Source of the DNA: Anaeromyces robustus
Taxonomy: Eukaryota > Neocallimastigomycota > Neocallimastigomycetes > Neocallimastigales > Neocallimastigaceae
DNA: 64,000 bases
Reading direction: 5' to 3'
NCBI GenBank assembly: GCA_002104895.1
Contig: MCFG01000001.1
Coordinates: forward strand, 500,001 to 564,000
In this document: positions 39,157 through 51,800 of the stretch, one piece after another
Numbering within the stretch: position 1 is the first letter of the stretch
Layout: each line of letters starts with the position of its first letter
Program-made: the position numbers and the translations under genes
The notes under the pieces: model-generated
Told to the model about the DNA's origin: nothing
Databases searched by the model: none
The model's input: only the letters and a program-made list of their open reading frames with translations

Positions 39157-40623
39157 ATGAAAGTATTAACTATTTCTATTCTATTATTAACCTTAGTTGC
39201 TAGAACTTTTAGTTCATATATTGAAAATCTTGGTAGAGATTTTGAAATTTTTGATAACACTATTTTAAATATTAATGTTAAATTTCAAAATGAAAAATAT
39301 GATGAATTAATAAAAGCTATTCAAATTGATGCTGAAAAAACAGAAGTTGAAAATGTTCAATCACTAACAGATTTTGAAATAAAAAATGCTACTATCACTT
39401 TTTCATATGGAAATAAAATCGAAATTTTTGAAAACTCTACTTTCAAAACTGGTGGTATGTTTTCTAGATCCAATAAAAAGGTTGGTTTTAATTTAAAGCT
39501 TAGTCGTGACTTCTTGGGAAGAAAAAATTTCAAAGTTAGAGCCGAATTTAATGAATACACTCATATGCGTCAAAAGCTTTCTTACGATATTCTAAATAGA
39601 AGTGGAGAACCATCTATTCAAGCTGCATTTTCAAGACTTACTATTAATGATAAGTTCTTTGGTTTGTATACCTTTACTGATTCTTTTAAGCCACACATGC
39701 TTAAGAATCTCTTTAAACTTGACAGTACTAAAGATATGATTCTTTATCAAAATAAGGTAGAAGGATTCTTATTCAATGAAGCAGCTACACCATATTTTGT
39801 TGATTCTACAGCAAAAAATAGCGAAAAAGGTAATTTCGAAGAATTAGAAAAAATCACAAAACTTATTTCTGAATCTAAGTCCATTGAAGATCTTGAACCA
39901 TATATTGATGTTGATAATTTCTTAAGACATTTAGCATTTGATTGGTTATTTGGATCATTTGATTCCCTTATTGTTACTGGTCATAATTTCTTCTTATATA
40001 AAAGACCAAGTGATAACAAATGGATACTTTTATATTATGATCTTGATTTTACTTACGGTCATGGTGTTGAAGAAAGTTTTGGTATGACATCTATTGATCT
40101 TTCTACCTTTACTTTTGAACAGTATAACTTCTTTAATAATGTTCTTGTTAATTCTTTAGTTTTAAACGATAATACTCGTTTCAAGAAAGTTTTAAAAGAA
40201 ATTTTAATCAATTGTTACAATCCTAAGATTTTAAATAAACGTATTGATGAAATTAAAAAATTAATTGATCCATATGTTAAAGAAGATTTCACACCAATTG
40301 ATGGAGTTTTGCCAGGTAGAGTTAATGTAATAGGTAAGAATGAAACAGCTACCTATGAATTATTCCAGGAAAGTACCGAAAAACATATTGATGATTATAA
40401 TGCAGGTTTAAAACCATTTATTGAAAGTATTTTCAATGTTGCTTGTGAAGAATTTGGATTTGATCCAAAAGAAATTCAAGAAGCATCCGATTCTGTTATC
40501 CCAGTTTCATTCTTTAATAAAATGGATAAAAATAAAAATTCAAAATCTAACACCAAATGTTTCGCTAAAAACAAAGTAATAAAAAAATTAGTACAAAAAA
40601 AAATTAATAAAAATAAATATTAA
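39157..40623 (+). CDS. Secreted CotH-family (atypical kinase fold) protein
   Basis: A single exon of 488 codons. The N-terminus MKVLTISILLLTLVARTFSS is a clear signal peptide. The CotH block is visible: GLYTFTDSFKPHMLKNLF, FLRHLAFDWLFGSFDSL, VTGHNFFLYKRPSDNKWILL, YYDLDFTYGHG (the acidic motif of the active site), then helices with NVLVNSLVLNDNTRFKKVL and YNPKILNKRIDEIKKLI. Known family members include Bacillus CotH, a spore-coat protein kinase, and fungal surface CotH proteins; anaerobic fungi carry many, often with cellulosomal dockerins. No Cys-rich dockerin is present here; the C-terminus is instead a Lys/Asn-rich basic tail from about residue 450. Only a few Cys occur. Substrate and kinase activity are unknown. 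Confidence 0.88.
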   Translation: MKVLTISILLLTLVARTFSSYIENLGRDFEIFDNTILNINVKFQNEKYDELIKAIQIDAEKTEVENVQSLTDFEIKNATITFSYGNKIEIFENSTFKTGGMFSRSNKKVGFNLKLSRDFLGRKNFKVRAEFNEYTHMRQKLSYDILNRSGEPSIQAAFSRLTINDKFFGLYTFTDSFKPHMLKNLFKLDSTKDMILYQNKVEGFLFNEAATPYFVDSTAKNSEKGNFEELEKITKLISESKSIEDLEPYIDVDNFLRHLAFDWLFGSFDSLIVTGHNFFLYKRPSDNKWILLYYDLDFTYGHGVEESFGMTSIDLSTFTFEQYNFFNNVLVNSLVLNDNTRFKKVLKEILINCYNPKILNKRIDEIKKLIDPYVKEDFTPIDGVLPGRVNVIGKNETATYELFQESTEKHIDDYNAGLKPFIESIFNVACEEFGFDPKEIQEASDSVIPVSFFNKMDKNKNSKSNTKCFAKNKVIKKLVQKKINKNKY

Positions 40624-40730
40624 ATTTATTTTTAATTTATTAATTAAAGATTAAATAATTAAATAAATAAATAATTTATTAATTAATAAATAAATAAATT
40701 AATTAAATAAACAAATAAAATAATAAATAA

Positions 40731-40765
<35 letters not shown>

Positions 40766-41312
40766 AATTCAAAATAATAAATAAATAAATGAATAAATGA
40801 ATATATTGCTATTAAAGTTTTAAAATAATAAATTTTTTATTTTATATCTAAATTAAAAATATTAAAAAAGATATTAAAATTTTGTGTAATCTTATAAACA
40901 TTATATTATGCTATTTTTTTTTTTTTTTAAGATTAAAACTTAAATTTTATTGATTATATGTGACGTGACTATATTTTTAATTTATGTAGAAAGAATCTTC
41001 AAAAGAAAAATTAGATTTTGTTTTATATGTTTTTTTTTTTTTTAAAAGTTTAGAATTATATTTATTGATTTAATATAGTATATTTAATATGTTAAAATAT
41101 AAATAATTTGTATTAAACTAATTTATATTGATGATACACTTCAATAAAAGTTATTATTGTATACAATGAATCAATAATGTATGTAATCAATGTATTTAAT
41201 TTAACTTTTTATGTGAAAAAAGAAATATAAAATATATATTTTCAAGAAATACATTATAATTAAAGTTTTTAATAATATTTAATAAGAAATTCCATTTTAG
41301 CTTTTTTTTATC

Positions 41313-41348
<36 letters not shown>

Positions 41349-41424
41349 AAAAAATATAAATATAAAAACACTTTTGAAGTATATTTAATAGCTTATTCAT
41401 TAATTCAAATAAAAAAATACAACT
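40624..41424. other. Intergenic spacer between CotH and ATG8
   Basis: AAAT-rich 3' flank of the CotH gene (40665-40800), then a poly-T run of about 29 at 41315-41343 ahead of the ATG8 start. Nothing coding seen. Confidence 0.55.
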
Positions 41425-41897
41425 ATGTCTAAATTTAAAGAAGAAAACCCTTTTGGTAAGTTTAAATAATATTATTTTAATAATTTAAAAGCGTTATGTC
41501 TAAGCTATATCATTATTATTATTATAAATATTTGAAAATGTAAAAAAAAAAATAATAAATAAAAATAACATAAAAAGAAATACGTAAGGAAGAATCTGAA
41601 CGAATGAGAGTAATTATATTCAATGTAAATAATAATATAAATAACAAAAAAAAAATTCACTAAAAATATATTCTTTGTTTCAAATAGAAAAAATATCCTG
41701 ACAGAATTCCTTGGTAATTTTAACATTATAATAATGTAATATTATTTTAATATGCATTTATTTTAAATATTTTAAATATTTTAAATACATATATATAAAC
41801 CTTTTTAATATTAAAATAATAGCATTGTAGAAAAAAGTGAAAAGAGTGATATAATTGATATTGATAAAGTTAAATTTTTGGTAAATTATATTTCTTA

Positions 41898-41941
<44 letters not shown>

Positions 41942-42655
41942 TTAATAAATTTAATTTAAATGATTGTATTTAATTTAAATAATCATTTATATTGAATATA
42001 ATTACTAATTATGAAATTACTAATTATGAAATTACTAATTATGAAATTACTAATTATGAAATTACTAATTATGAAATTACTAAATTTGAAATGACTAAAT
42101 TTAAAATTTTAAAAAACTTTTATTTTTCCTTTATTATGTTTTAAAAAGGTTCCAGCTGATCTAAATATTGGTATATTATATACATTTTTAGAATAATAAT
42201 ATAAATTTTAAAAAATATAATTTTGTAATACAAAATAAAAATATAAAAATGCAATCTAACATATTTTATATGAAAAATATAATAGGTCAATTTGTGTATG
42301 TCATAAGGTATATATATGACTAAAAATATATATATTTTATTTTTTTATATAAATCATTAATTATATCAAATGGAACATAAAGAAAAAGAATAAAGTTAAA
42401 CTCTGACAAAGCAATATATATATTCATTAATGGAACACTACCTCCTACGGCTGCACAAATGAGTTTAATTTATGATGAGCACAAAGATGAAGATGTAAAA
42501 ATTAATTATATGTCTTTAAATTAAATAGTTTTTATTAATATACATAAAAATAAATTATATATCTTTTGTAAATATTTATATTTATTAATAATATATTTAT
42601 TTAAATTTAGGGATTTTTATATGTTAAATATGCTGGAGAAAATGGATTCGGATAA
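41425..42655 (+). CDS. ATG8: Autophagy ubiquitin-like protein Atg8
   Basis: Ubiquitin-like modifier conjugated to phosphatidylethanolamine on autophagosomes. Eight tiny exons (41425-41455, 41578-41609, 41688-41713, 41823-41880, 42149-42170, 42286-42307, 42383-42494, 42611-42655) give 115 residues in perfect phase. Family blocks: [90 protein letters not shown]. The frame stops directly after the conjugating glycine (GGA TAA), whereas yeast Atg8 and most homologues carry one or more extra residues removed by Atg4. Introns make up about 70% of the gene; intron 4 contains a 15-bp minisatellite. Identity is secure; exon boundaries are set by the family alignment. Confidence 0.95.
42001..42105 (+). 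repeat. 15-bp minisatellite in ATG8 intron 4
   Basis: Five exact copies of ATTACTAATTATGAA (42001-42075), then two degenerate units (ATTACTAAATTTGAA, ATGACTAAATTTAAA). Each exact unit contains TACTAAT, one base from the fungal branch-site consensus TACTAAC. The array lies 44-148 nt upstream of the intron's 3' splice site. Confidence 0.95.
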
Positions 42656-43413
42656 CTTTTAAATTACAAATAAAATTAAAAAAAAAAAAAAATAAAAAAA
42701 AATAAAAATTTTAAAAAATAAATTATGTAAATAATTAAATTTAACAAGTAAAAATAAAAATGTATATATTTTATTTATATTCATTATTAAATTATTCATC
42801 AATAATATATTATTATACATTTAAATATATTAAAAAATAAGTGAATGTATAAATATAACATAAATAAATAATTTCAACTCCGTTATATAAATAAAATAAT
42901 ATTAATTAAAATTAATTAAATTATATATTATAAATAAATAAATAAATAAATAATCTTTATTATGTATCTTAATTTTTAATAGGTATTTATACTTATAATG
43001 ACTAATTCAATAATAAAACATACAATGTTAAATAAACCTATTTTTTTATACAAAAAACAATATGAATAAAAAAATTAGAACAAACTTATAAATCATACAT
43101 TAACTAATATAAAAATTTTTTATCTTTAATAATAATAATATATTATTTTAAGATAAATTTTTTACAATAATATATTAATATACATTATGATATTTAATCC
43201 TAAATATATAAATATATATATAAATTTTTATAATTAAATTAATATAAAAAAAATTCTTAAATATATAATCAATATAATTGTATATTATATGTTAATTATT
43301 AATTAATATATTGCTATATATAAAGCTTAATAACATATAATACATTGCATATTAAAAAAAAGAAAATGTATTAAATACAATAAATAAAAAAAAATAAATA
43401 TTGATAATAGAAA

Positions 43414-43448
<35 letters not shown>

Positions 43449-44483
43449 AGAAACTATTAGAAAAAATTTTTTTAATAATTACATTATAAAAATAATAACA
43501 GTATATATTTTTTAAATAGATATATTTTTCATTACAAATAAAAGAAATAATTTTTCTTTAATATTATTTAATAATCAATCAATTAATAAAATAAAATAAA
43601 ATATAAAAGTATATAAAAATACAAAATAAATTCTTATATTTGTGAATATTTTATTACAATCAATAATAAATACTAATAAATAAATAATCATTTCAATACC
43701 AATTGATTAATGTACATCAATAAACAAAATTATAATAATAAATTTTTAAAAAAAGGAAAATAAAATAAAAAATAAAATAAAATAATATAATATAAAATAA
43801 AAAAGTCAAGTAAATATTAATAATTTTTATTTCGTTTTTGAAATATATACTAAAAGTTATAAAACATTAATATATATCTATAACACATTTAATAATGAAA
43901 TTCCATTTTAATATATAAATATAAAAAAAAATAATGTATAATCATTAAAATATATATATATATAATTGATATAGTATTTTTAATTATTAAATTTTAAAAA
44001 TTTATTTTGATGCAGTAAATTAATTAATTTTAAAAAAAGTGTGATAAAAAAAATAATATATTATCAGTTTTATTTAAACAAGAATAATAAATATTGCAAT
44101 TTGATCTTTAATCTATATCAATATTTTATATTGTTATTTAAATATACCTAATTATTATATTTGTTAATTTATAATTTATAATTTATAATTTATAATTTAT
44201 TATTAAAACAAACCTTTTAAAATCAATATATATTAAATATCATATATATTCAGCATTATATCTTTATTATAAATATTTAAAGTATAAAAATAATCGTTTT
44301 TAATTTAATTATTAATTTCAATAATTAAATTAAAACGTTTAAATATTTTTTAATCAAATTCAGTACAATTTACTTTTTCTTTAAATTAATTATTTATCAA
44401 TTTTAATGATTGATTAATTTAAAGTTAGAGTTAAATATAATATAAATATAAAAATTTTCTTTTAGAAATAATATTAAGAAATA
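42656..44483. other. Intergenic spacer between ATG8 and the BRD8-like gene
   Basis: 1.8 kb AT-rich DNA with an A run of about 27 at 43420-43447 and TTTATAA tandem units near 44168-44202. A 16-bp stem-loop near 44298-44335 sits about 150 bp before the downstream start codon. No ORF of interest. Confidence 0.55.
44298..44335. repeat. 16-bp stem-loop upstream of BRD8-like gene
   Basis: TTTTAATTTAATTATT at 44298-44313 pairs with 44320-44335 around a 6-nt loop. Pure A/T, so chance is possible; its position suggests promoter or 5' UTR. Confidence 0.55.
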
Positions 44484-47400
44484 ATGATGACAAATTCAAC
44501 TTCAAATTCAAATGAATATAAATGGTCAACATATGAATGTATAGTATTAGTTCAAGCTTTTCTAAAATTTGGAGAAGATCATTGGAAAGATATATCAAGA
44601 ATTTTAACAAAAAATCTAAAACCTGAAAAAGGGGATGATGTATTCTCTCAAACAAATTGTCAACAAAAATTTAATTCTTTACTTAATGAATATATAAAAA
44701 CAGAAGAAAAAATGTAAATTAATTTTAAATATCTATATATAATTAACTATAATATTTAATAATTAATAATTTTATTATCTATATTAATAAAACAAATGTA
44801 AATTTAATTAATTATAGAGCAATTATACCAAAAGTAAAACAATTAACTAATAAATTATTGCAAAAACGTTCAAGGCAGTTACAGGATGAATTAGAATTAA
44901 ATAGAAAAAACTTTATGTAAGTTAATTTTATAATATGTAATATATATTTATTAAAAATAAGATAAGTAAAAAATTAATTTTTTTTGTAAATTATAGAAAA
45001 CTGAAAAAAGAAATTCATGAAATTAAAGAAGGTAAATGGGATAATCGATTAATAAAAGAATTGAATGAATTAAGTCAAACAAAAACAATAAAAGATATAG
45101 ATGTTCATGAAGAATCCAACCAAAAAACTTCAATAATTAATAAAGATTCAATAGAAGAAAATGATTTGAATACAAAGAAATTGAAACAAGAAAGTATAAA
45201 ATTTAAAGATGTAAATGATGATCTTCAAATAAGGAAAGACCTAATAAAAATAAAGCAGGAAAAAATAAATAAAAATATTAATATAATAGATAAAGATAAC
45301 ACAAAATCACCATCAACAATAGTAATAGTGCCTAATAAGGAAAATGATAATAATAAAAATTCGTCAGAATCTTCTAAAATAATTAATTCCAATGTAGATA
45401 ATAATACAAAAGAAAAACCTATATCTAATGATCAAACACTAAAAGAAAATGAAAATAAAATTGATAATATTAATTCAGACATTGATAAAATATCTGAAGA
45501 TAAATCAAATATATTTAAAAAAGAAATTATTGATACCAGTAAAATTGATAATATAAATAAAAATTTATCATTAGATGATAGTATGAAAGAAGATTCATCT
45601 GTTTCTACCATTAATGATAATAATGATTCTATCACCTCAATTTCAGCTGTTGAAACTGAAAATAGTATAAAATTCCATATCAATATTAAATCAGATAATA
45701 AAAAACCAAAATCAAAACAGGAAGATATAAACAAAAAAAATAATATAAATGAAAATATTAAATCATCAGACGCTAAAGAAAAATCAGATGTAATTCACAA
45801 ATCAATACCAGAAAGTGAAGAAAGTAAAGAAAAATCATTAGAAGAAAAAACTAATTTATTATCTAAACTACATAATTCTTCAAATAATGAAAATGAAAAT
45901 AATGATACAATTAAAAAAGATGTTATAAATAAAAGAGAATTAAATGTAAATAATACAACAGAAATAAATAATAAAAAGGATGATAATAAGAATAATGAAA
46001 AAGGTAAGAATTTAAATAAATATATCTAAATTATTAATAAAACAACTTATATATATATAAAATTTTAATTATAATATAAATAATAATGTATTATCATATT
46101 TATTATATATATAAAAGATCTCAAAAAAGTTGGAGATATGGTCATAATTGATGATAATCAGAAACGTAATATTAAAGAAAATGTTAAAGTTGAAGAAAAT
46201 AACAAAAAGGAAAATGCTTTAATTAATAATGAAAAAGATAATCCAATAGATAATGAAAGAAAATTAAAGGATAAAAACGAATATGAGGATAATATCTTTA
46301 TTGATATTGAAAATACTGAAACTGAAGATATAAATATAAATATTAAAGACAATAAAGATGGAAAAATGGATGAAGTAAAAAATAAATTTAATATATCGTC
46401 AGAAAAAATAAAAAATGAAGAAATAGATCAAATAAATGAAAATTCAAAGAATATAATTATAAATGATGAAAACTTCAAGGAAAATATAACAAAAGGAGAA
46501 AAGATGATAAAAGTAGATGAAATTAAAAATGAAAAAGATAATAAAAACAAAATGAAAATTGAAGAAAAAAATGAAAAAATACAAAAAAGCAATGATGAAA
46601 AAATTATAAGCGATGAAAATAAAAATAATAAAGTTGTCATAAATGATAAAGAATTGGAAAAAAATGAATCAAATCAAAACAAAAATACACTTAATGATAA
46701 TATAAATATAATAAATAAAGAAGATAATAAAATTGTAAATAAAGAAGATAATAAAATAGTAAATAAAAAAGATGATAAAATAGTAAATAAAGAAGATAAT
46801 AAAATAGTAAATAAAGAAGATGATAAAATAGTAAATAAAGAAGATGATAAAATAGTAAATAAAGAAGATGGTAAAATAATAACTAAAAACATAATTATTA
46901 ATAAAGAAAATAATTTAAGATTAAATGAAGAAAATGCCTTAAACAAAACAATTAATAAAAAGGAGGAAGAAGTTTTAAACCAAAATAATAAATTAAAAAA
47001 TACCAATAAAGATACCCTAATTGAAAATCAAAACTCAGAAGATAATAATAAAGTAAATATTGAAAATGAAATAAAGAAAAATGATAAAAATAATAAAAAT
47101 ATTGAAAGAAATATAGGTGATGTAGAAGATAAAGATGAAGATAAAATGGAAGAAGATACCGAATTGTATAATAGTAAACCAATTGAAAAAATGGAAATTG
47201 AAAAAATTGAAGAAAACAAAAATGAAAAAGAATTGACTAAAAATAATTATATGGATAATAAAGAAGAAGAAAATAATAGTGAAGATATTAAAATGATTGA
47301 TAATGATAAATATAATGATAACAAAAAAATAACAGAAGAATCTGAAATAGAAAGAAGTGAAGCTAAAAATGAAGAAAAATTGTATATTGAAGATTCAAAT

Positions 47401-50400
47401 AAAAATGAAAATGAAGAAGATAAAGAAAATGATGAAATTAAAAATAATATTAAAGATATCAAAACTTTAAAGAATAATCATGATGAACAAATAGACAAAC
47501 AAAATGAAAAGGATGAACAAAATGAAGTATTAAGGAAAAATGAAGATAATGAAGATAAAACAAATAAAAATTCAAACACTGAGCCCCAAGAAAAAAACAA
47601 AAATAGCAACGAAAGAAATCAAATAAAAAATATAAATAAAAATGATGAAAGTAGTGTTAAAGAAAAAAGTTCTAAAATTGAAGACATAGCATCAAATGAG
47701 AATATTGATGACTATAATGAAAAAAATGTTGATCGAAACAATAATGAAAGTGATAAATTTATTATTGAAATAAAAGAGGAAAAAGAAGTGAAAAAAGAAG
47801 AAGAAAAGGTAAAAGAAGATCTAAATGAAGAAAAAATAAAGGAAATCAAAGATTCAAAAGAAAAAACACAAGAAGTCAAAGCAGTACAAGGAAAAAATAT
47901 TTTAAATAAAGAAAAAGATGTTAATGAGGAAGGAGAAGATGAAAAGGATGAAGATGAAGAAAAAGAAGTAGAAATGGAAAGAAAAGAAGAAAAAGATGAA
48001 AAAGAGGAAGTAGATGAAAATAAAATAAAAATTGAAAAAGGTGATAAAGAAATAAATAATAAAATTAATGAAGATAAAGAAAAGGAAATAATTGTTGAAA
48101 ATGAAGAAGAAGAAAAAATAAAGGAAAAGAAAGAAGTAAAATTTAAGGAAAATAATAATAGTGAAGAAAATATGGAAGAAAAAGAAATAAAGGAAAAAGA
48201 TACTGGAAAAATTGAAGAAAGTAATGATAATAAAAAAGTAAATAATAAAAAAGATATAGTAGAAAGTAAAGTAGAAGATGAAAATGAAAATGAAATTCAA
48301 GAAGATGAAGAAATAGATGAAATAGATGAAAAAGAAAAAATGAAAGAAACGGAAAAAATAAAAGAAGCAAAGGAAGAAGTAAAGAAAAAGGAAGAAGTAG
48401 AGGAAAAGGAAGAAATAGAGAAAAAGGAAGAAATAGAAGAAAAGGATGAAAAGGAAGAAATAGAGGAAAAGGAAGAAATAGAAGAAAAGGAAAAAATAGA
48501 AGAAAAGGATGAAAAGGAAGAAATAGAGGATAAGGAAGAAATAGAAGAAAAAGAAGAAATAGAGGAAAAGGAAAAAATAGACAAAAAGGAAAAAATAGAG
48601 GATAAGGAAAAAATAGAGGATAAGGAAAAAATAGAAGAAATTAAAAAACTTAAAAAAGATAATGAATTAATAAATGAAAAAGAAAAGAAAGAAAAAGAAG
48701 AAGAAGAAGAAGAAGAAGAAGAAGAAGAAGAAGAAGAAGAAAAAGAAGAAATAGAAAAAAATAAAAAAGCTGATAATAAAATAGAAAAAATAAAGAATAA
48801 TGAAGAAGAGCAAAACGAAGAAGATGTTAAAGTTAGCAAATATAAAGAACAAAATAAGGAAAAGGAAAAGGAAAAAGAAGAGGAAGAAAGTATAAATGAA
48901 GAAGAAGAACAGAATAAAGAAGAAACAGTCGAGAAATATAAGAAAGAAGAAAATGAAAAAGATGATGCTGATGAAGACGAACAAAAAGATAAAGAAGTCA
49001 AAAAAGAAATTGCTAAAGAAAATAAAGTAAAAGGTAATAAAGAAAAGGATGATGAAAATGAAGAAGAAGAAGAAGAAGAAGAAATAAAAAAAGGACAAAA
49101 GGAACAAAGTGAAGAAGAAAAGGAAAAAGAAAAAGAAGAAAAAGAAGAAAAACTAAAAATTAATCAAGTTCAAAATGAAGAAAAAGAAAAAGAAAAAGAA
49201 AAAGAAGATGAAAATGAAAATGAAAATGAAAATGATGAAGATAATGATAATGATGATGAAGAAGAGGAAGAGGAAGAAGAGGAGGAAGAAGAGGAAGAAA
49301 AGGATGAATCAGATGATGATGAACAACCACTTATCAACTTAAAAAAGATATTAAAAAATAATAGTTTGACTAACAAAAAGAGAAAGAATAATAGTATTAG
49401 TAACAGTACTAGTACAAGTAATAGTAGTAGTGTTCAACCAATTAATAAGAAGAAAAGAAATCTAAGATATATGGATAATTCAGATGATGAATCAAACAAT
49501 ATTAATTCTAAAAAAATAAAATCAGAAAAAGAGAAAAAGAATGATGGTAATAAAATGCCAATGACAGAATCTAAAAAAGCATTTAAATTACAATTAAAAC
49601 ATAGATTATCATCTACAGAAACATCATCATCAGCGGACGAAAGAATAAAATCAAATACTTCTTCTATCTCTTCTTCTATTTACAGACGTCAACTTCGTTC
49701 TTACTTCAATCATGATGAGCAGGTTAAAAAGAAAATGAAATATGATATGAATTTAAGAGATCGTCAAGAAGATCATATAATAGTTAAAAAGGAAGATGAT
49801 TTTAATAATGATATTTCCACTAGTAGTTTCCTTAGCGTATCGGGTTTCAATATAGAAGGATTAGATGAACTTAGTAGAGACAGCAGTGAAAAAGAAGATT
49901 CACATGATATTAACAAAATGCCTTATGTTGCTAGTAGTGAATCATCCTCCTCTGTTGAAGATAATAATGATAATAAAAATGAAATTAATAAAAATTCTAA
50001 ATCAAACACGAATGAAAAAACTAAAAATTCAAATATTAAAAGAGAGGAAAAAGAAGAAAAAAAGGAAGATGAAGATGATGAAGGAAAAAAAGAAGAAGAA
50101 AAAGAAGAAAACCAAGAAAAGAATAAAAATAATAAAGAATTATTAAAAAAGGAAACTCATGAAAAAGAAACTCATGAAAAAGTAACAATTAAAAGAGAAA
50201 TAGTTGAAAGTGAACCTGAAATTGGAACTAGAGTACTAAGATCATTTAAAAAGAGAAAACAATCCGAATTATTACATGAAAATAATAAAAAGGAAAAAGA
50301 AAAAATAAAAATAACAAAAGAAGAAGAGGAAAAAGAAAAAGAAAATGAAAATGAAAAAGAAAATGATGATGAAGATGAAAATGAAAACGAAAATAAAGAT

Positions 50401-51800
50401 AAAATTAAAATCAAAAATGAAGATGATAATGAAAATGATGATGAGGATGAAAATAAAGATGAAAATGAGAATGAATATAAGAATGAAAACAAAAAGGACA
50501 GTAAAAATAATAAAAATATTAATAGTGATACAAAAGATGATAAAAGAAATGAAAATGAAAATAAAAATAAAAATGAAAATAAAGATAAAATTAAAATCAA
50601 AAGTGAAGATGATAATGAAAATAATAATGAAAATGAAAACGAAAATGAAAATGAAAACGAAAATGAAAATGAGAATGAAAATGAGAATGAAAATGATGAA
50701 AAAGAACTAGAAGAAGACAAAATTAAAATTGAAACACCAATGACGAGATCAAAAAGATCATCTTTAAGAGATACAGAGATTTCAGGATCATCTTATTCAT
50801 CGAATTCTACATCAGGTAATATAAAAATGATTATAGTAATAATAAATAAAATAAAATAAAATAAAATAAAATAAAATAAAATTATTTAATAAATATTTAT
50901 ATTTATTATTTAATATAAATTTATATAATTTAATATTTACTAATAATTTATATAACATTAAATTAATAATTAATTATTATATATAGTTAATCTTAAAAGA
51001 AAAAGAAGTGATAATGGTAATTTTAAGAAAGTTTTTTTTTTTTTTTTTTTTATTTAATTTTTATAAATTTATTACTATATTTAAAATATTTTAATAAATA
51101 CAAACAAAATAATAATATTATTATATTATTATTACATTTTTATTACAGATACAAGTTCAGTTCATCCAAACAAAAAAAGTCATAGTAATGAAACCTCTAC
51201 TCAAAGTAAAACTGAACAAGATAAATTAATGAAAAGCTGGAGAAAGAATATTTTAATGATATGGAATGATATTGCTAATCATAGATATGGACCTGTATTC
51301 CTTAATCCAGTAAAAGTAGAAGATGCACCTGATTATTATGATATAATTAAGAAGCCAATGGATCTTAATACCATTAAACAAAGAGTAAAAGATGGGGTAT
51401 GTGTTATTTTTTTATTATAATAGATATATAATAAATATATAATAAAATATTATTAGATATTAAATATAAAATGCACTGTTTTTATTATTATTTACTAATA
51501 ATAATTATTTTATATTAATATAATAATTAAAAAAAAAAAAAAAAAAAGGTAATTAAAAGTACCATTGAATTCCATAGAGATGTTATGTTAATGTGTACGA
51601 ATAGTTTAATGTATAATCAAGAAGATAGTGAAGTTTACCCAATGGCATTAGAAATGAAAGAACATGCAGATCATGAAATTAAGAATTTAAGAATGTATGA
51701 AAATCGTAGACAACAAAGAACAACTGTAAGTTCAAAACAACCTAGTGCTGGCACCGTTAGAAGAAGAATTAGTGTAAATAACACACATGATAATAAATAA
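44484..51800 (+). CDS. BRD8: BRD8-like SANT/bromodomain chromatin protein with giant charged insert
   Basis: BRD8 is a subunit of NuA4/TIP60 histone acetyltransferase complexes. Seven exons (44484-44713, 44818-44916, 44997-46003, 46118-50815, 50987-51016, 51149-51396, 51549-51800) are all in phase and encode about 2187 residues. Residues 11-75 form a SANT-like domain (YKWSTYECIVLVQAFLKFGE, HWKDISRIL), followed by a coiled coil (LLQKRSRQLQDELELNRKNF). Then about 1900 residues of Lys/Glu/Asn/Asp-rich low complexity include Glu runs and an 8-residue tandem repeat. The C-terminal bromodomain (about 2049-2150) reads MKSWRKNILMIWNDIANHRY, APDYYDIIKKPMDLNTIKQR, STIEFHRDVMLMCTNSLMYN with the acetyl-lysine-binding Asn, and matches BRD8 better than other bromodomains. 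Human BRD8 is about half this size. Confidence 0.88.
46714..46881 (+). repeat. 24-bp coding tandem repeat (NKEDNKIV)
   Basis: Seven in-frame copies of an 8-residue unit NKED(N/D)KIV, with one NKKD variant, lie inside the charged insert of the BRD8-like protein. Confidence 0.9.

Noticed and set aside
48297-49001. Ser/Phe-rich open frames antisense to the charged insert of the BRD8-like gene (also 50172-50720 and others)
   Set aside because: They are mirror images of Glu/Lys/Asn repeats; an AAA/GAA/GAT-rich strand has few stops on the other side. No domain and no start context.
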